DNA of 64,000 nucleotides from Ectopseudomonas mendocina (GTDB lineage Bacteria; Pseudomonadota; Gammaproteobacteria; Pseudomonadales; Pseudomonadaceae): positions 186,001-250,000 of the forward strand of contig NZ_SCFY01000004.1 in the NCBI RefSeq assembly GCF_007049795.1. The letters are read 5' to 3'. The position numbers and the translations under genes are program-made. Positions 45,450 through 53,256 of this stretch are shown one piece after another. Position 1 is the stretch's first letter. The number at the start of each line of letters is the position of its first letter. Below the pieces are notes generated by a model. It was not told the DNA's origin. It saw only the letters and a list, made by a program, of their open reading frames with translations, and did no database searches.

Positions 45450-46157
45450 ATGACCGAACCTCTGATCGAACTCGCCAATCTCGGCTTCGCCTGGCCCGGC
45501 CAGGCGCAGCTGCTGGATATCCCCGTCTTCACCCTGGCACGCGGTGAAACCCTGTTTCTCAAAGGCCCAAGTGGCAGCGGCAAAACCACCTTGCTCGGCC
45601 TGCTCGGCGGCGTACAACGTGCGCAAAGCGGCCATATCCGCCTGCTCGGCCAGGACCTCGGCCAACTCTCCGCCGGTGCCCGCGACCGTTTTCGCGTCGA
45701 CCACACTGGCTACATCTTCCAGCAGTTCAACCTGCTGCCATTTCTTTCCGTGCGCGAGAACGTCGAGCTGCCCTGCCGCTTCTCGCGCCTGCGTGCCGAA
45801 CGCGCACGCCAGCGCCACGGCAGCATCGATGCCGCCGCAGCGGCGCTGCTCGACCATCTCGGCCTGCGCGCCGACCTGCTCGGCCGTCGCGCCGATGAAC
45901 TGTCCATCGGCCAGCAACAGCGGGTCGCCGCCGCGCGCGCACTGATCGGCCAGCCAGAGCTGGTGATCGCCGACGAGCCGACCTCGGCGCTGGACTTCGA
46001 CGCCCGCGAGGCCTTCCTGCAGTTGCTCTTCGCCGAATGTCGCGCTGCCGGCGCCAGCCTGCTGTTCGTCAGCCACGATCAGAGCCTGGCTTCGCTGTTC
46101 GACCGCAACCTTTCACTGGCCGAACTCAACCGCGCCACGCGCCCACAGGAGGCCTGA
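45450..46157 (+). CDS. ABC transporter ATP-binding protein (MacB/LolD-type)
   Basis: This ATPase of about 235 residues has Walker A GPSGSGKTT, Q-loop FQQFNLLPFLSVRENVELPC, signature LSIGQQQRVAAARAL, Walker B LVIADEPTSALD and the H-loop SHDQSL. It pairs with the FtsX-like permease encoded 1 nt downstream. The start is uncertain: the ATG at 45450 (MTEPLIEL) best matches relatives, while the ATG at 45423 would add nine residues. Neither has a good ribosome site. It belongs to the Zur-box operon. Confidence 0.9.
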   Translation: MTEPLIELANLGFAWPGQAQLLDIPVFTLARGETLFLKGPSGSGKTTLLGLLGGVQRAQSGHIRLLGQDLGQLSAGARDRFRVDHTGYIFQQFNLLPFLSVRENVELPCRFSRLRAERARQRHGSIDAAAAALLDHLGLRADLLGRRADELSIGQQQRVAAARALIGQPELVIADEPTSALDFDAREAFLQLLFAECRAAGASLLFVSHDQSLASLFDRNLSLAELNRATRPQEA

Positions 46158-46158
46158 G

Positions 46159-47424
46159 ATGCACCTGATCCGCATCGCCCTGGCCAGCCTGGCCAACCGC
46201 CGCTTCACCGCCTTGCTCACGGTATTCGCCATCGCCCTTTCGGTGTGCCTGCTGCTGGCCGTGGAGCGTGTACGTACTGAAGCCCGCGCCAGCTTCGCCA
46301 ACACCATCAGTGGCACCGACCTGATCGTCGGCGCCCGCTCCGGCAGCGTGAACCTGCTGCTGTACTCGGTGTTCCGCATCGGCAACGCCACCAACAACAT
46401 CCGTTGGGACAGTTTCGAGCACTTCGCCAACCACCGTCAGGTGAAGTGGGCCATCCCCACTTCCCTCGGTGACTCGCACCGTGGCTATCGGGTAATGGGC
46501 ACCAGCACCGCCTATTTCGAGCACTACCGCTACGCCCGTAGCCAGGCGCTGAAGTTGGCCCAGGGTCGCGAGTTTGCCGATGACCCGTTCGAGGTAGTAC
46601 TCGGCGCGGAGGTCGCCCAGGCACTGGGCTACGGTCTCGGCGAGAACATCGTCCTGGCACACGGCGTCGCCACCATCAGCCTGGTCAAGCACGACGATAA
46701 GCCGTTCACCGTGGTCGGCATCCTCGAACGCACCGGCACACCGGTCGACCGCACGCTGCACATTTCCCTGGCTGGAATGGAGGCGCTGCACATCGACTGG
46801 CAGAACGGCATGCCGGCACGCGGCGCAGCGCAGATCAGTGCAGATCAGGCTCGCGCCATGGACCTGCAACCGAAGCAGATCACCGCCTTCATGTTGGGCC
46901 TCAACAGCAAGATCGCCACCTTCAGCCTGCAGCGCGAGATCAACGAGTTCCGTGGCGAGCCGTTGCTGGCCATCCTGCCCGGCGTCGCTCTGCAGGAGCT
47001 GTGGAGCCTGATGGGTACGGCCGAAAAAGCACTGTTCGTGGTCTCGCTGTTCGTCGTGCTGACCGGTCTGATCGGCATGCTTACGGCGATTCTCACCAGC
47101 CTCAACGAGCGCCGCCGGGAGATGGCCATTCTGCGTTCGGTAGGCGCCCGCCCCTGGCATATCGCCAGTCTGCTGGTGCTTGAGGCCTTCACTCTGGCGC
47201 TTGCCGGCGTGGCCTTCGGTGTCGCGCTGCTCTATCTGGGTATCGCCGGCAGCCAGGGCTTCGTCCAGGCCAATTACGGTCTGTATCTGGCACTCAATGC
47301 GCCGTCGAGTTACGAATGGAAACTACTTGGTGGCATTCTCGCCGCAGCCGTGGCGATGGGCAGCGTGCCGGCCTGGCGGGCCTATCGGCAGTCGTTGGCC
47401 GATGGGTTGTCGATAAGGCTCTAA
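46159..47424 (+). CDS. ABC transporter permease (FtsX/MacB-like)
   Basis: This 421-residue protein has an N-terminal membrane helix (LLTVFAIALSVCLLLAVERV), a large periplasmic domain, and three C-terminal helices (ALFVVSLFVVLTGLIGMLTAILTSLNERRREMAILRSVGARP; the next beginning LLVLEAFTLALAGVAFGVALL). This is the FtsX topology of mechanotransmission ABC systems. These usually move or extract lipoproteins or peptides rather than import metal. Its role in zinc starvation is not established; handling of the His-rich protein or of DUF3299 is possible. Confidence 0.9.
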   Translation: MHLIRIALASLANRRFTALLTVFAIALSVCLLLAVERVRTEARASFANTISGTDLIVGARSGSVNLLLYSVFRIGNATNNIRWDSFEHFANHRQVKWAIPTSLGDSHRGYRVMGTSTAYFEHYRYARSQALKLAQGREFADDPFEVVLGAEVAQALGYGLGENIVLAHGVATISLVKHDDKPFTVVGILERTGTPVDRTLHISLAGMEALHIDWQNGMPARGAAQISADQARAMDLQPKQITAFMLGLNSKIATFSLQREINEFRGEPLLAILPGVALQELWSLMGTAEKALFVVSLFVVLTGLIGMLTAILTSLNERRREMAILRSVGARPWHIASLLVLEAFTLALAGVAFGVALLYLGIAGSQGFVQANYGLYLALNAPSSYEWKLLGGILAAAVAMGSVPAWRAYRQSLADGLSIRL

Positions 47425-47482
47425 GGAAAAGTTGAGAGCGCCTGTCGTACACTGCACAGGCGTTCTCACTACGAGGTTCCTC

Positions 47483-48004
47483 ATGTCCCGCCCCCTGCTC
47501 GCCACCCTGCTGCTGAGCCTGGCACTACCGCTGGCCGCCGCTGATGTGCGCGAACTCACCTGGTCCGATCTGATTCCGCCGGATGCTCCGCCGCAGGTCA
47601 TCAACCCAGCGCCGATCCACGACCTCTCGCAATTGGCCGACGCCCTGGCCGAATCTGGCCCGGCCGCGATGCAACAATCGCCGGCCGCCCCGGTGGTCAA
47701 GGAACTCAATGGCCAGCAGGTGAAACTACCCGGTTATATCGTGCCGCTGGACGTGACTGATGAAGGCCGGGTGGTGGAGTTTTTACTGGTGCCCTACTTC
47801 GGCGCCTGCATTCACGTACCACCACCGCCCTCGAACCAGATCGTCCACGTCACCAGCGAGCTCGGCGTATTGCTCGACGCGTTGTACCAACCGTTCTGGG
47901 TGGAAGGCCCGCTGAAAACCGAACACGTCAGCAGCGAGCTGGCCGAAGTTGGTTATCAGATGGAAGCGGACAAGATCTACGCCTACGAATTGCCGGATAA
48001 CTGA
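47483..48004 (+). CDS. DUF3299 secreted protein of the zinc operon
   Basis: This 173-residue protein has a signal peptide (MSRPLLATLLLSLALPLAAA). The DUF3299 core follows with LNGQQVKLPGYIVPLD, EFLLVPYFGACIHVPPPPSNQIVHV and a C-terminal GYQMEADKIYAYEL. The conserved Cys-Ile-His after GA suggests a metal- or thiol-dependent role, but no function is known to me. The ATG at 47483 follows CGAGG and begins the signal peptide. It is the last gene of the Zur-box operon. Confidence 0.85.
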   Translation: MSRPLLATLLLSLALPLAAADVRELTWSDLIPPDAPPQVINPAPIHDLSQLADALAESGPAAMQQSPAAPVVKELNGQQVKLPGYIVPLDVTDEGRVVEFLLVPYFGACIHVPPPPSNQIVHVTSELGVLLDALYQPFWVEGPLKTEHVSSELAEVGYQMEADKIYAYELPDN

Positions 48005-48029
48005 CCCTGCCGGGCATTCGTAGGTGTGA

Positions 48030-48096
48030 CTGTAGGAGCGGCTTCAGCCGCGAAAAGATTCGCGGATAAATCGGAACGCCGCCCGCCGCTCCTACA
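48030..48096. repeat. Extragenic palindrome after the DUF3299 gene
   Basis: CTGTAGGAGCGGCTTCAGCC (48030 onward) and CCGCCGCTCCTACA (ending 48096) form the arms of the REP-like family also found at 13644, 23093 and 24395. A small internal stem (CGCGAA/TTCGCG, 48050-48065) is also visible. Confidence 0.82.
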
Positions 48097-48111
48097 AATA
48101 CGCCACCCAAG

Positions 48112-48141
48112 AAAAAGCCAGACCCAGGGGCCTGGCTTTTT
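48112..48141. terminator. Bidirectional Rho-independent terminator
   Basis: Perfect arms AAAAAGCCAG (48112-48121) and CTGGCTTTTT (48132-48141) with a 10-nt loop give T-tracts on both strands. It serves the plus-strand zinc operon and the minus-strand TonB cluster, which converge here. Confidence 0.88.
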
Positions 48142-48145
48142 ACTT

Positions 48146-48188
48146 GGTGCGCGCGGCGCATCCTACCGTAGGGTGCGCCGTGCGCACC
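48146..48188. repeat. Extragenic palindrome (GTAGGGTGCGCC family)
   Basis: Arms 48146-48166 and 48168-48188 (21 nt each, two mismatches, 1-nt centre) repeat the element after btuB at 32016-32064. It lies directly next to a terminator and to another palindrome, making this convergent gap a repeat cluster. Confidence 0.83.
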
Positions 48189-48197
48189 GAGAACGAC

Positions 48198-49295
48198 TCA
48201 ACTGCGACTGGCGACCCGGTTCTCCCGCTCGAAGCGCAGCTCGCTTTCCGCCCATTGCCGCCAGGAGCGCACCTTGGCTCGCTCGGCACCACCACGCTCG
48301 GCACGCGCCAGTGCATCCAGGCCGGCCTGCCAGCGCGCTTGTTCCAGCTCCAGTTGCGCGACATAAAGCCAATGCTTGCCATTGCCACTACGCTCGGCCA
48401 ACGGGCGCAGCACGCGTACCGCAGCAGAACGATCACGCGCCTGCCACCAGAACACCCCCAGGCGCTCCTGGCGCGCGGCGGTGTTGGCCAGCAGACCACT
48501 GTCGAGCATCCCGGCCAGCAGCTTGGCCCCCTGCCAGGGCTGGTCGGCAGCGCCCGCTAGCAGCACCAGGTTGTCCAGCTCGGACTCGCTGAAACGCAGG
48601 CCCTTGCTATGCGCCGCACGCAGGGTCGCCAGCGCCTTGTCATTGCTACCGGCCATCTGCTGCAGGCCAGCCAGCTGACGCCAGCCCTTGGCTTCGTTCG
48701 GCTGGCGCGACAGCAACTGGCGCTGCCAGCGCTCGGCATGGGCATAACGTTTCAGGTCGGCATTGGCACCCACCAGAAACTGCAGCCAGATATCGGCGGC
48801 GTTGGGATTGGCCTGCACGTATCGCTCGGCCAGCGGCAACGCCTTGGCCGGCTGGTTCATGCCCTGATAAGCCTGCACCAGCATTTGCAGCACCTCCTCG
48901 GAGGCATTGCCCTGATTCGGTGCCAGCAACTCGACAACCTTGGCGTAGCGGCGCTCGCCCAGGTTGAGCTTGGCCAGATTGAGACGCTCGCCAGCCAGCA
49001 TTTCATCGTCAAGCTTGCCGCTACGCACAGCCTTGTCCAGCCAGTCGATGGCCTGAGCATTGTTGCCGGCCGACCAGGCCACATAGGCCTTGCTACGCCA
49101 GACCAGTGCCTCTTCGAGGCTGCCGCTCTTGGCCTGGACGCCGTCGAGTGCGCGCTGTGCGGCGGCGTAGTCGCCTTTCTGCTGCGCAACCTGCGCCGTA
49201 TTCAGGGCCTTGAACACAGCCGGATCGACGGTCTGCTGAGCCATGCCAGGCACGGCCGCAGCACTGAGCATCACGAGCAACAACCAACGATACAT
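48198..49295 (-). CDS. TPR-repeat periplasmic protein of the TonB cluster
   Basis: This 365-residue protein has a signal peptide (MYRWLLLVMLSAAAVPGMAQ) and a chain of helical TPR-like repeats (ALNTAQVAQQKGDYAAAQRALDGVQAKSG; LVQAYQGMNQPAKALPLAERYVQANPNAADIW). In the Vibrio TonB2 locus a TPR protein is likewise encoded after tonB2 and assists receptor-specific transport. A good Shine-Dalgarno (AAAGGAG) overlaps the end of tonB, 2 nt upstream. It is the last gene of the cluster. Confidence 0.88.
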   Translation of the reverse strand: MYRWLLLVMLSAAAVPGMAQQTVDPAVFKALNTAQVAQQKGDYAAAQRALDGVQAKSGSLEEALVWRSKAYVAWSAGNNAQAIDWLDKAVRSGKLDDEMLAGERLNLAKLNLGERRYAKVVELLAPNQGNASEEVLQMLVQAYQGMNQPAKALPLAERYVQANPNAADIWLQFLVGANADLKRYAHAERWQRQLLSRQPNEAKGWRQLAGLQQMAGSNDKALATLRAAHSKGLRFSESELDNLVLLAGAADQPWQGAKLLAGMLDSGLLANTAARQERLGVFWWQARDRSAAVRVLRPLAERSGNGKHWLYVAQLELEQARWQAGLDALARAERGGAERAKVRSWRQWAESELRFERENRVASRS

Positions 49296-49297
49296 GG

Positions 49298-49981
49298 TCA
49301 GCTCCTTTCCAGACGGAAGTAGAGGGTTTTTACCGCCTCGCGGTCTACAGCCAGACCACCCTCGGTACGTGGCGCGAAGCGCCAGCGAGAGGCGGCACGG
49401 CGCGCTTCGCGCTCGAACACGTTACGCGGATTGGCCTCCAGCACACGGATGTTTTCCACGTTGCCGGAACGATTGATGGTGAACGCCAGTTTGACGAAGC
49501 CTTCAATGCCACGCTGCAGGGCGTATCGCGGGTAATCCGGGCGCACGTCATTGAGCGGCATGACTTCGCTCTCCATCCCGCCCATCTGCCCACCGGCCTC
49601 GGCTGCCTCACTCGGCGGCGTCGGTGCCGGAGCACCCGGTGCAAGACCGGACAAGCTCGGTGCCGGCGCGCTGTTGACGGCAATACCACTGGCCAGGCTG
49701 GGCAGTTGGATGTCCAGCGCCGGCAGGTTGGCATTCGGCGTGGCCGTTTGCGGCGTCGGTGGCGTGGGTGGCTGCGGCGTCTGCGGTTGCGGCGGCTGCG
49801 GTGCCTGCTGACGGGTACGGCTGGCGGTCTCGCTGGCGTTACCGTCCATGCGCACGAAATTGGCCACGCTGACCGGGTCCTGACTCACCTTGGCGCTCGG
49901 TGGCGCGACCATGTACAACATCAGGGCGAACAGCCCCAAGGCCATCAGGCAGGCGCCGAGAAAAGACAGCGGCAGGCGCAT
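49298..49981 (-). CDS. tonB2: TonB-family energy transducer
   Basis: This 227-residue protein has an N-terminal signal anchor (LGACLMALGLFALMLYMVA), a long Pro/Gln/Thr-rich periplasmic spacer (about residues 58-90), and a C-terminal TonB domain (RPDYPRYALQRGIEGFVKLAFTINRSG; NPRNVFEREARRAASRWRF). Its ATG overlaps the exbD stop by 1 nt. The gene set and order match the TtpC-ExbB2-ExbD2-TonB2 type. Symbol tonB2 is by analogy. Confidence 0.9.
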   Translation of the reverse strand: MRLPLSFLGACLMALGLFALMLYMVAPPSAKVSQDPVSVANFVRMDGNASETASRTRQQAPQPPQPQTPQPPTPPTPQTATPNANLPALDIQLPSLASGIAVNSAPAPSLSGLAPGAPAPTPPSEAAEAGGQMGGMESEVMPLNDVRPDYPRYALQRGIEGFVKLAFTINRSGNVENIRVLEANPRNVFEREARRAASRWRFAPRTEGGLAVDREAVKTLYFRLERS

Positions 49982-50391
49982 CAGTTGACTCCGCTACCAG
50001 CGGCCAGAGCGACATCCTGCACACCGGCCAGACGCGCCTGATCCATCACCTGGACGACCAGGCCGGTACGCGCATCCTGATCGGCCTGCACCACCACGGC
50101 GCCATCCGGCTGATCGACGCGCATACGCTCGACATGCGCCCGCACGCTGCGGATGTCGACCGGCTGCTTGTCCATCCAGATCTGCCCGTCGGCGGTGACG
50201 GCGATAAGGATATTGCCCTTGTCCTGCGGGCTGGCGGTTTCCGCCTGCGGGCGCTGCACTTCGACGCCAGACTCACGAATGAAGGAGCTGGTGACGATGA
50301 AGAAGATCAGCATGATGAAGACCACGTCGAGCATCGGCGTGAGGTCGATGCCGGTGTCTTCGTCCTGCTGGTGGTGACGACGCATTCTCAT
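49981..50391 (-). CDS. exbD2: ExbD-family biopolymer transport protein
   Basis: This 136-residue protein has the ExbD signature GIDLTPMLDVVFIMLIFFIVTSSF with the membrane aspartate that carries protons. A periplasmic domain follows (ILIAVTADGQIWMDKQPVD...VVVQADQDA). It forms the motor with ExbB. The ATG at 50391 (MRMRRHH) is chosen since the longer upstream reading overlaps exbB without family similarity. It is followed at once by tonB. Confidence 0.92.
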   Translation of the reverse strand: MRMRRHHQQDEDTGIDLTPMLDVVFIMLIFFIVTSSFIRESGVEVQRPQAETASPQDKGNILIAVTADGQIWMDKQPVDIRSVRAHVERMRVDQPDGAVVVQADQDARTGLVVQVMDQARLAGVQDVALAAGSGVN

Positions 50392-50402
50392 GTTGGGCGA
50401 TC

Positions 50403-50951
50403 TCAGTCGTGACGCAGCTGGTCGGCCAGCCGCTCGATGGCCTGGCTGGCTTCGCGTTCGAGGCGAGCCAGGCTGAACAATCCAGGAATGGCCAGGACCA
50501 TGCCGGCCATGGTCGGCAGAGTCGCCTGCCACACGCCTGCGGCCATGCCGCGAGGGTTACCGGTGCCGTTGAGGGCGAGCACATCGAATACGGCGATCAT
50601 GCCAAGCACGGTGCCGAGCAGGCCGAGCAGCGGATACAGCGCCACCAGGGTCTTGCCCAGGCGCAGCGGCGCGGCCAGTTGCTGACGCGCCTGCGCCAGC
50701 CAGGCCAGGCGAACGGCGCGCTGCCAGTTGCCGTTGTCATCGGCGAGCACCTGTTGCCAGGCCTCACGGCGCTCCTGCACCCAGCGCGGGAAAATCCTGC
50801 GCATGTACCAGAAACGCTCGAACACCAGGGTCCAGAACACCACGCAGAGCACCGCCAGCGCCCACATCACCACGCCGCCAGCGCTCATGAAGTCGAGCAG
50901 TGCATGAGCACTGTCGACTGCACGCAGCCAGAAGGCGAACAGGTCAGTCAC
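50403..50951 (-). CDS. exbB2: ExbB-family proton channel protein
   Basis: This 182-residue protein has three hydrophobic regions: AGGVVMWALAVLCVVFWTLVFERF, LVALYPLLGLLGTVLGMIAVFDVLA and GVWQATLPTMAGMVLAIPGLFSLARLE. This is the MotA/TolQ/ExbB domain. The start is GTG at 50951, which overlaps the ttpC stop by 8 nt (GTGACTGA), suggesting tight coupling. It forms the TonB motor with ExbD and probably interacts with the TtpC-like protein. Confidence 0.9.
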   Translation of the reverse strand: MTDLFAFWLRAVDSAHALLDFMSAGGVVMWALAVLCVVFWTLVFERFWYMRRIFPRWVQERREAWQQVLADDNGNWQRAVRLAWLAQARQQLAAPLRLGKTLVALYPLLGLLGTVLGMIAVFDVLALNGTGNPRGMAAGVWQATLPTMAGMVLAIPGLFSLARLEREASQAIERLADQLRHD

Positions 50952-52293
50952 GGCGCGGCGCTCCCGACAGGTGCAGGGCAATCAGACCAGCGCTCTGCTG
51001 TTCCAGAACCTGGATCAAGCCCTTGCTGCGGCTGGCCAGCAGGCTGTGCAGGAACAGCAGCGGAATGGCTACCACCAGGCCCAGCACGGTGGTTACCAAC
51101 GCCTGGGAGATACCGTCGGCCATCAGGCGCGAGTCGCCGCCACCGCTCTGGGTGATGGCCTGGAAGGTCACGATCATGCCGGTCACGGTGCCCAGCAGGC
51201 CAAGCAGCGGTGCCACGGCTGCCAGCAGCTTGAGCAGGCCCTGGCCTTTCTCCAGCGGCGGCGTTTCCTGCAGGATCGCTTCGTCGAGCTTCAGCTCCAA
51301 CGTCTCCAGGTCGGCCAGTTGTGGCTTGACGCCCAGTACGCCAATCACGCGGCCCAGCGGGTTGTCATTACGCGGCGCACTGAGGTCGTGCATCTGCGCC
51401 TTGACGCCGCTACCAACGCGAGCCAGGTAGACCATGCGCCACACAGCGAGAAGCAGGCCGAAAGCACCCAGCACGACGATCACCCAACCGACCAGACCAC
51501 CCTGTTGCAGACGGTCCCACAGAGTCGGCTGCTGCTGCAGCTGCGCCAGCAGGCTGCCACGGCTCGGATCGATGGGCAGCGTGGCGAGCGCATCGGTGCT
51601 GCTCAGGTAGTCCTTGACCTGGCCCAGGCCGGACGGCTGACGCGGCGGCGCCACCAGTTGCCCGGCATCGGCGTCGTAACGCAGGAAGGCATCCTCGCCA
51701 TACACAGCGAAGGCGCCAACACGCAGTACCTGCTGCTCCTGACGCGAACCATCGGCACTCACCACCGGCAGTTGCAGGCGCTCGATACGGCCGCTGGCAG
51801 CCAGGTCTTCGAGCAGCAGCATCCAGTAGCCGTCAAGATCGTCAGCGGACGGCAGCGAGCGGCTTTCGGCCAATGCTTTGAGGCGCTTCAGACGCTCCGG
51901 ATACTGGGCGTTGAGCAGACTGTCCTGCCATTGACCAGCGACATCACCCGCGCTCTGGCGCACCACGCCAAACAGCTCACCGAGGTGACCAACGCGCTGT
52001 GCCAGCAGTTTTTCCTGCTCGGCCAGTTCGGCCTCCTGCCGGTCGAACTCGGCCTTGAGGCGTTCGCTTTCGGCTTTCTGGGTATTCAGCGCGGAACGTG
52101 CGGCAGCCAGCAACTGCGCCTGCTCGCTACGCTTGGCGAGAAACGCCTGCTCGCGTTCCTGCATGGCGCTGACTTCGGCCGCGCGCTCGCTGCGAATGCG
52201 CTGCAGCAGTTGATCGGGGTTAAGGGTTTCGGCCACGGCGGCCAGTGCGGGCAACAGGCTGAGCGCCAATACGGCTACAACACGACGACTCAT
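50944..52293 (-). CDS. ttpC: TtpC-like protein: coiled-coil plus MotA/TolQ/ExbB domain
   Basis: This 449-residue protein has a signal peptide (VLALSLLPALAAVAETL), a long charged coiled coil (about residues 25-105), and a periplasmic middle region. A C-terminal ExbB-like channel domain follows (about 270-449; AAVAPLLGLLGTVTGMIVTFQAITQSGGGD and LVTTVLGLVVAIPLLFLHSLLASR). This composition is that of TtpC, which in Vibrio is essential for TonB2-dependent siderophore uptake. It overlaps the DUF3450 gene by 4 nt and exbB by 8 nt. Confidence 0.88.
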   Translation of the reverse strand: MSRRVVAVLALSLLPALAAVAETLNPDQLLQRIRSERAAEVSAMQEREQAFLAKRSEQAQLLAAARSALNTQKAESERLKAEFDRQEAELAEQEKLLAQRVGHLGELFGVVRQSAGDVAGQWQDSLLNAQYPERLKRLKALAESRSLPSADDLDGYWMLLLEDLAASGRIERLQLPVVSADGSRQEQQVLRVGAFAVYGEDAFLRYDADAGQLVAPPRQPSGLGQVKDYLSSTDALATLPIDPSRGSLLAQLQQQPTLWDRLQQGGLVGWVIVVLGAFGLLLAVWRMVYLARVGSGVKAQMHDLSAPRNDNPLGRVIGVLGVKPQLADLETLELKLDEAILQETPPLEKGQGLLKLLAAVAPLLGLLGTVTGMIVTFQAITQSGGGDSRLMADGISQALVTTVLGLVVAIPLLFLHSLLASRSKGLIQVLEQQSAGLIALHLSGAPRRD

Positions 52294-53063
52294 TGTGCGG
52301 CCTCCTCGGCCAGGGTCTTGATCGGCAGGGACAGCACGGCAGGCGCCTGTTGCTGACGGGCGATGGCGATGGCCTGGGTCAACGGACGACGCGCGCTACC
52401 ATCGAGCACTTCCCAGGCGTCGGACTGCGGGTTCCACCAGCCGCTCTCATGAGCATCGAGGGTCTGGTAATAGAGCATGCTGCGGCCCAGACGCAGGAAC
52501 TCGACGCTACGCGAGCCGCCATCGGCCTGGTTCAGTTCGCCACGCCAGGCCTCCAGGGTGCGACCGTAGTCGCTTTCAATCTGGTAAGCCTCGAGGATGC
52601 GGCGATATTTGTCGGCCAGGCTGACATCGGCGCGCGGTAGCAGGTCCTGCAGCTGAGCCAGACGGTCTTCACGTTCCTCGGGCAGGAACGGCAGGTCCGC
52701 GGCGATGAACTCACCCAGCACCTCAACCATCTTGACCATCTGCGGGCTTACCGCTTCCTGGGTGCGTTCGATGCCATCGAGCTGCTTCTGATAACTGGCC
52801 AGCTCCTGACGCTGGGCTTCGACCAGGTCACGAAGTTGACTGTTATAACCTTTCAAAGCCTCAGCCTGCTGCAAGGCATTTCGGTACTCATTGAGCATCT
52901 CACGGCTGGCGTCATCCAGCTGTTCAACACGGCCCTGGGAGGCTTTCGCCTCGGCGGCCAGGCGCTGGCTTTCGTCGAGCGCAGTATCCAGTGGCGCGGC
53001 GAGCAGCGAGCCGCTGCTCAACATCAGTGCCACGACCAGGGAACGGTGGGGGAAGCGATTCAT
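52290..53063 (-). CDS. DUF3450 periplasmic coiled-coil protein
   Basis: This 257-residue protein has a signal peptide (SLVVALMLSSGSLLAAPL), then a coiled coil (LDESQRLAAEAKASQGRVEQLDDASREMLNEYRNALQQAEALKGY) and the DUF3450 region with FIAADLPFLPEEREDRLAQL and GRSMLYYQTLD. It is the first gene of the TonB2-type cluster, as in Vibrio. The ATG at 53063 begins the signal peptide, with GAGGA about 10 nt upstream; an in-frame upstream extension is rejected. Confidence 0.88.
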   Translation of the reverse strand: MNRFPHRSLVVALMLSSGSLLAAPLDTALDESQRLAAEAKASQGRVEQLDDASREMLNEYRNALQQAEALKGYNSQLRDLVEAQRQELASYQKQLDGIERTQEAVSPQMVKMVEVLGEFIAADLPFLPEEREDRLAQLQDLLPRADVSLADKYRRILEAYQIESDYGRTLEAWRGELNQADGGSRSVEFLRLGRSMLYYQTLDAHESGWWNPQSDAWEVLDGSARRPLTQAIAIARQQQAPAVLSLPIKTLAEEAAQ

Positions 53064-53101
53064 GCGCAGGGGGTCCTCGACAGACGGGCTTGCTTCAAAA
53101 A

Positions 53102-53120
53102 GAGAAACATTATCATCTAC
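53102..53120 (-). promoter_or_regulatory. Fur-like box before the TonB2 cluster
   Basis: The minus-strand 19-mer GTAGATGATAATGTTTCTC matches the Fur consensus GATAATGATAATCATTATC at about 13 of 19 positions, with an intact ATGATAAT core. It lies 39-57 nt before the DUF3450 start codon, where Fur would block transcription in iron-replete cells. The match is moderate. Confidence 0.5.
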
Positions 53121-53171
53121 AGACGCATTCGAAGCAATGGACAAAACACCGCAGCAGAGCCCGTCGATCTA

Positions 53172-53185
53172 TTGAGCCAAGTCAA
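53172..53185 (+). promoter_or_regulatory. ANR/FNR-like box before oprG
   Basis: TTGAG-CCAA-GTCAA keeps the symmetric TTGA...TCAA half-sites of the ANR/FNR consensus (TTGAT-N4-ATCAA). Its centre is about 78 nt before the ATG, so a -41.5 site would place transcription near 53220. TAGCAT (53207-53212) is a possible -10. A second weaker match (53212-53225) is too close to the gene. P. aeruginosa oprG is known to be ANR-dependent. Confidence 0.55.
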
Positions 53186-53256
53186 AAAGTGAATTGTTGC
53201 TTGGCTTAGCATTGATTTCAGCCAAGACACACAACCGACTCGAACTGGAGCTCGCT

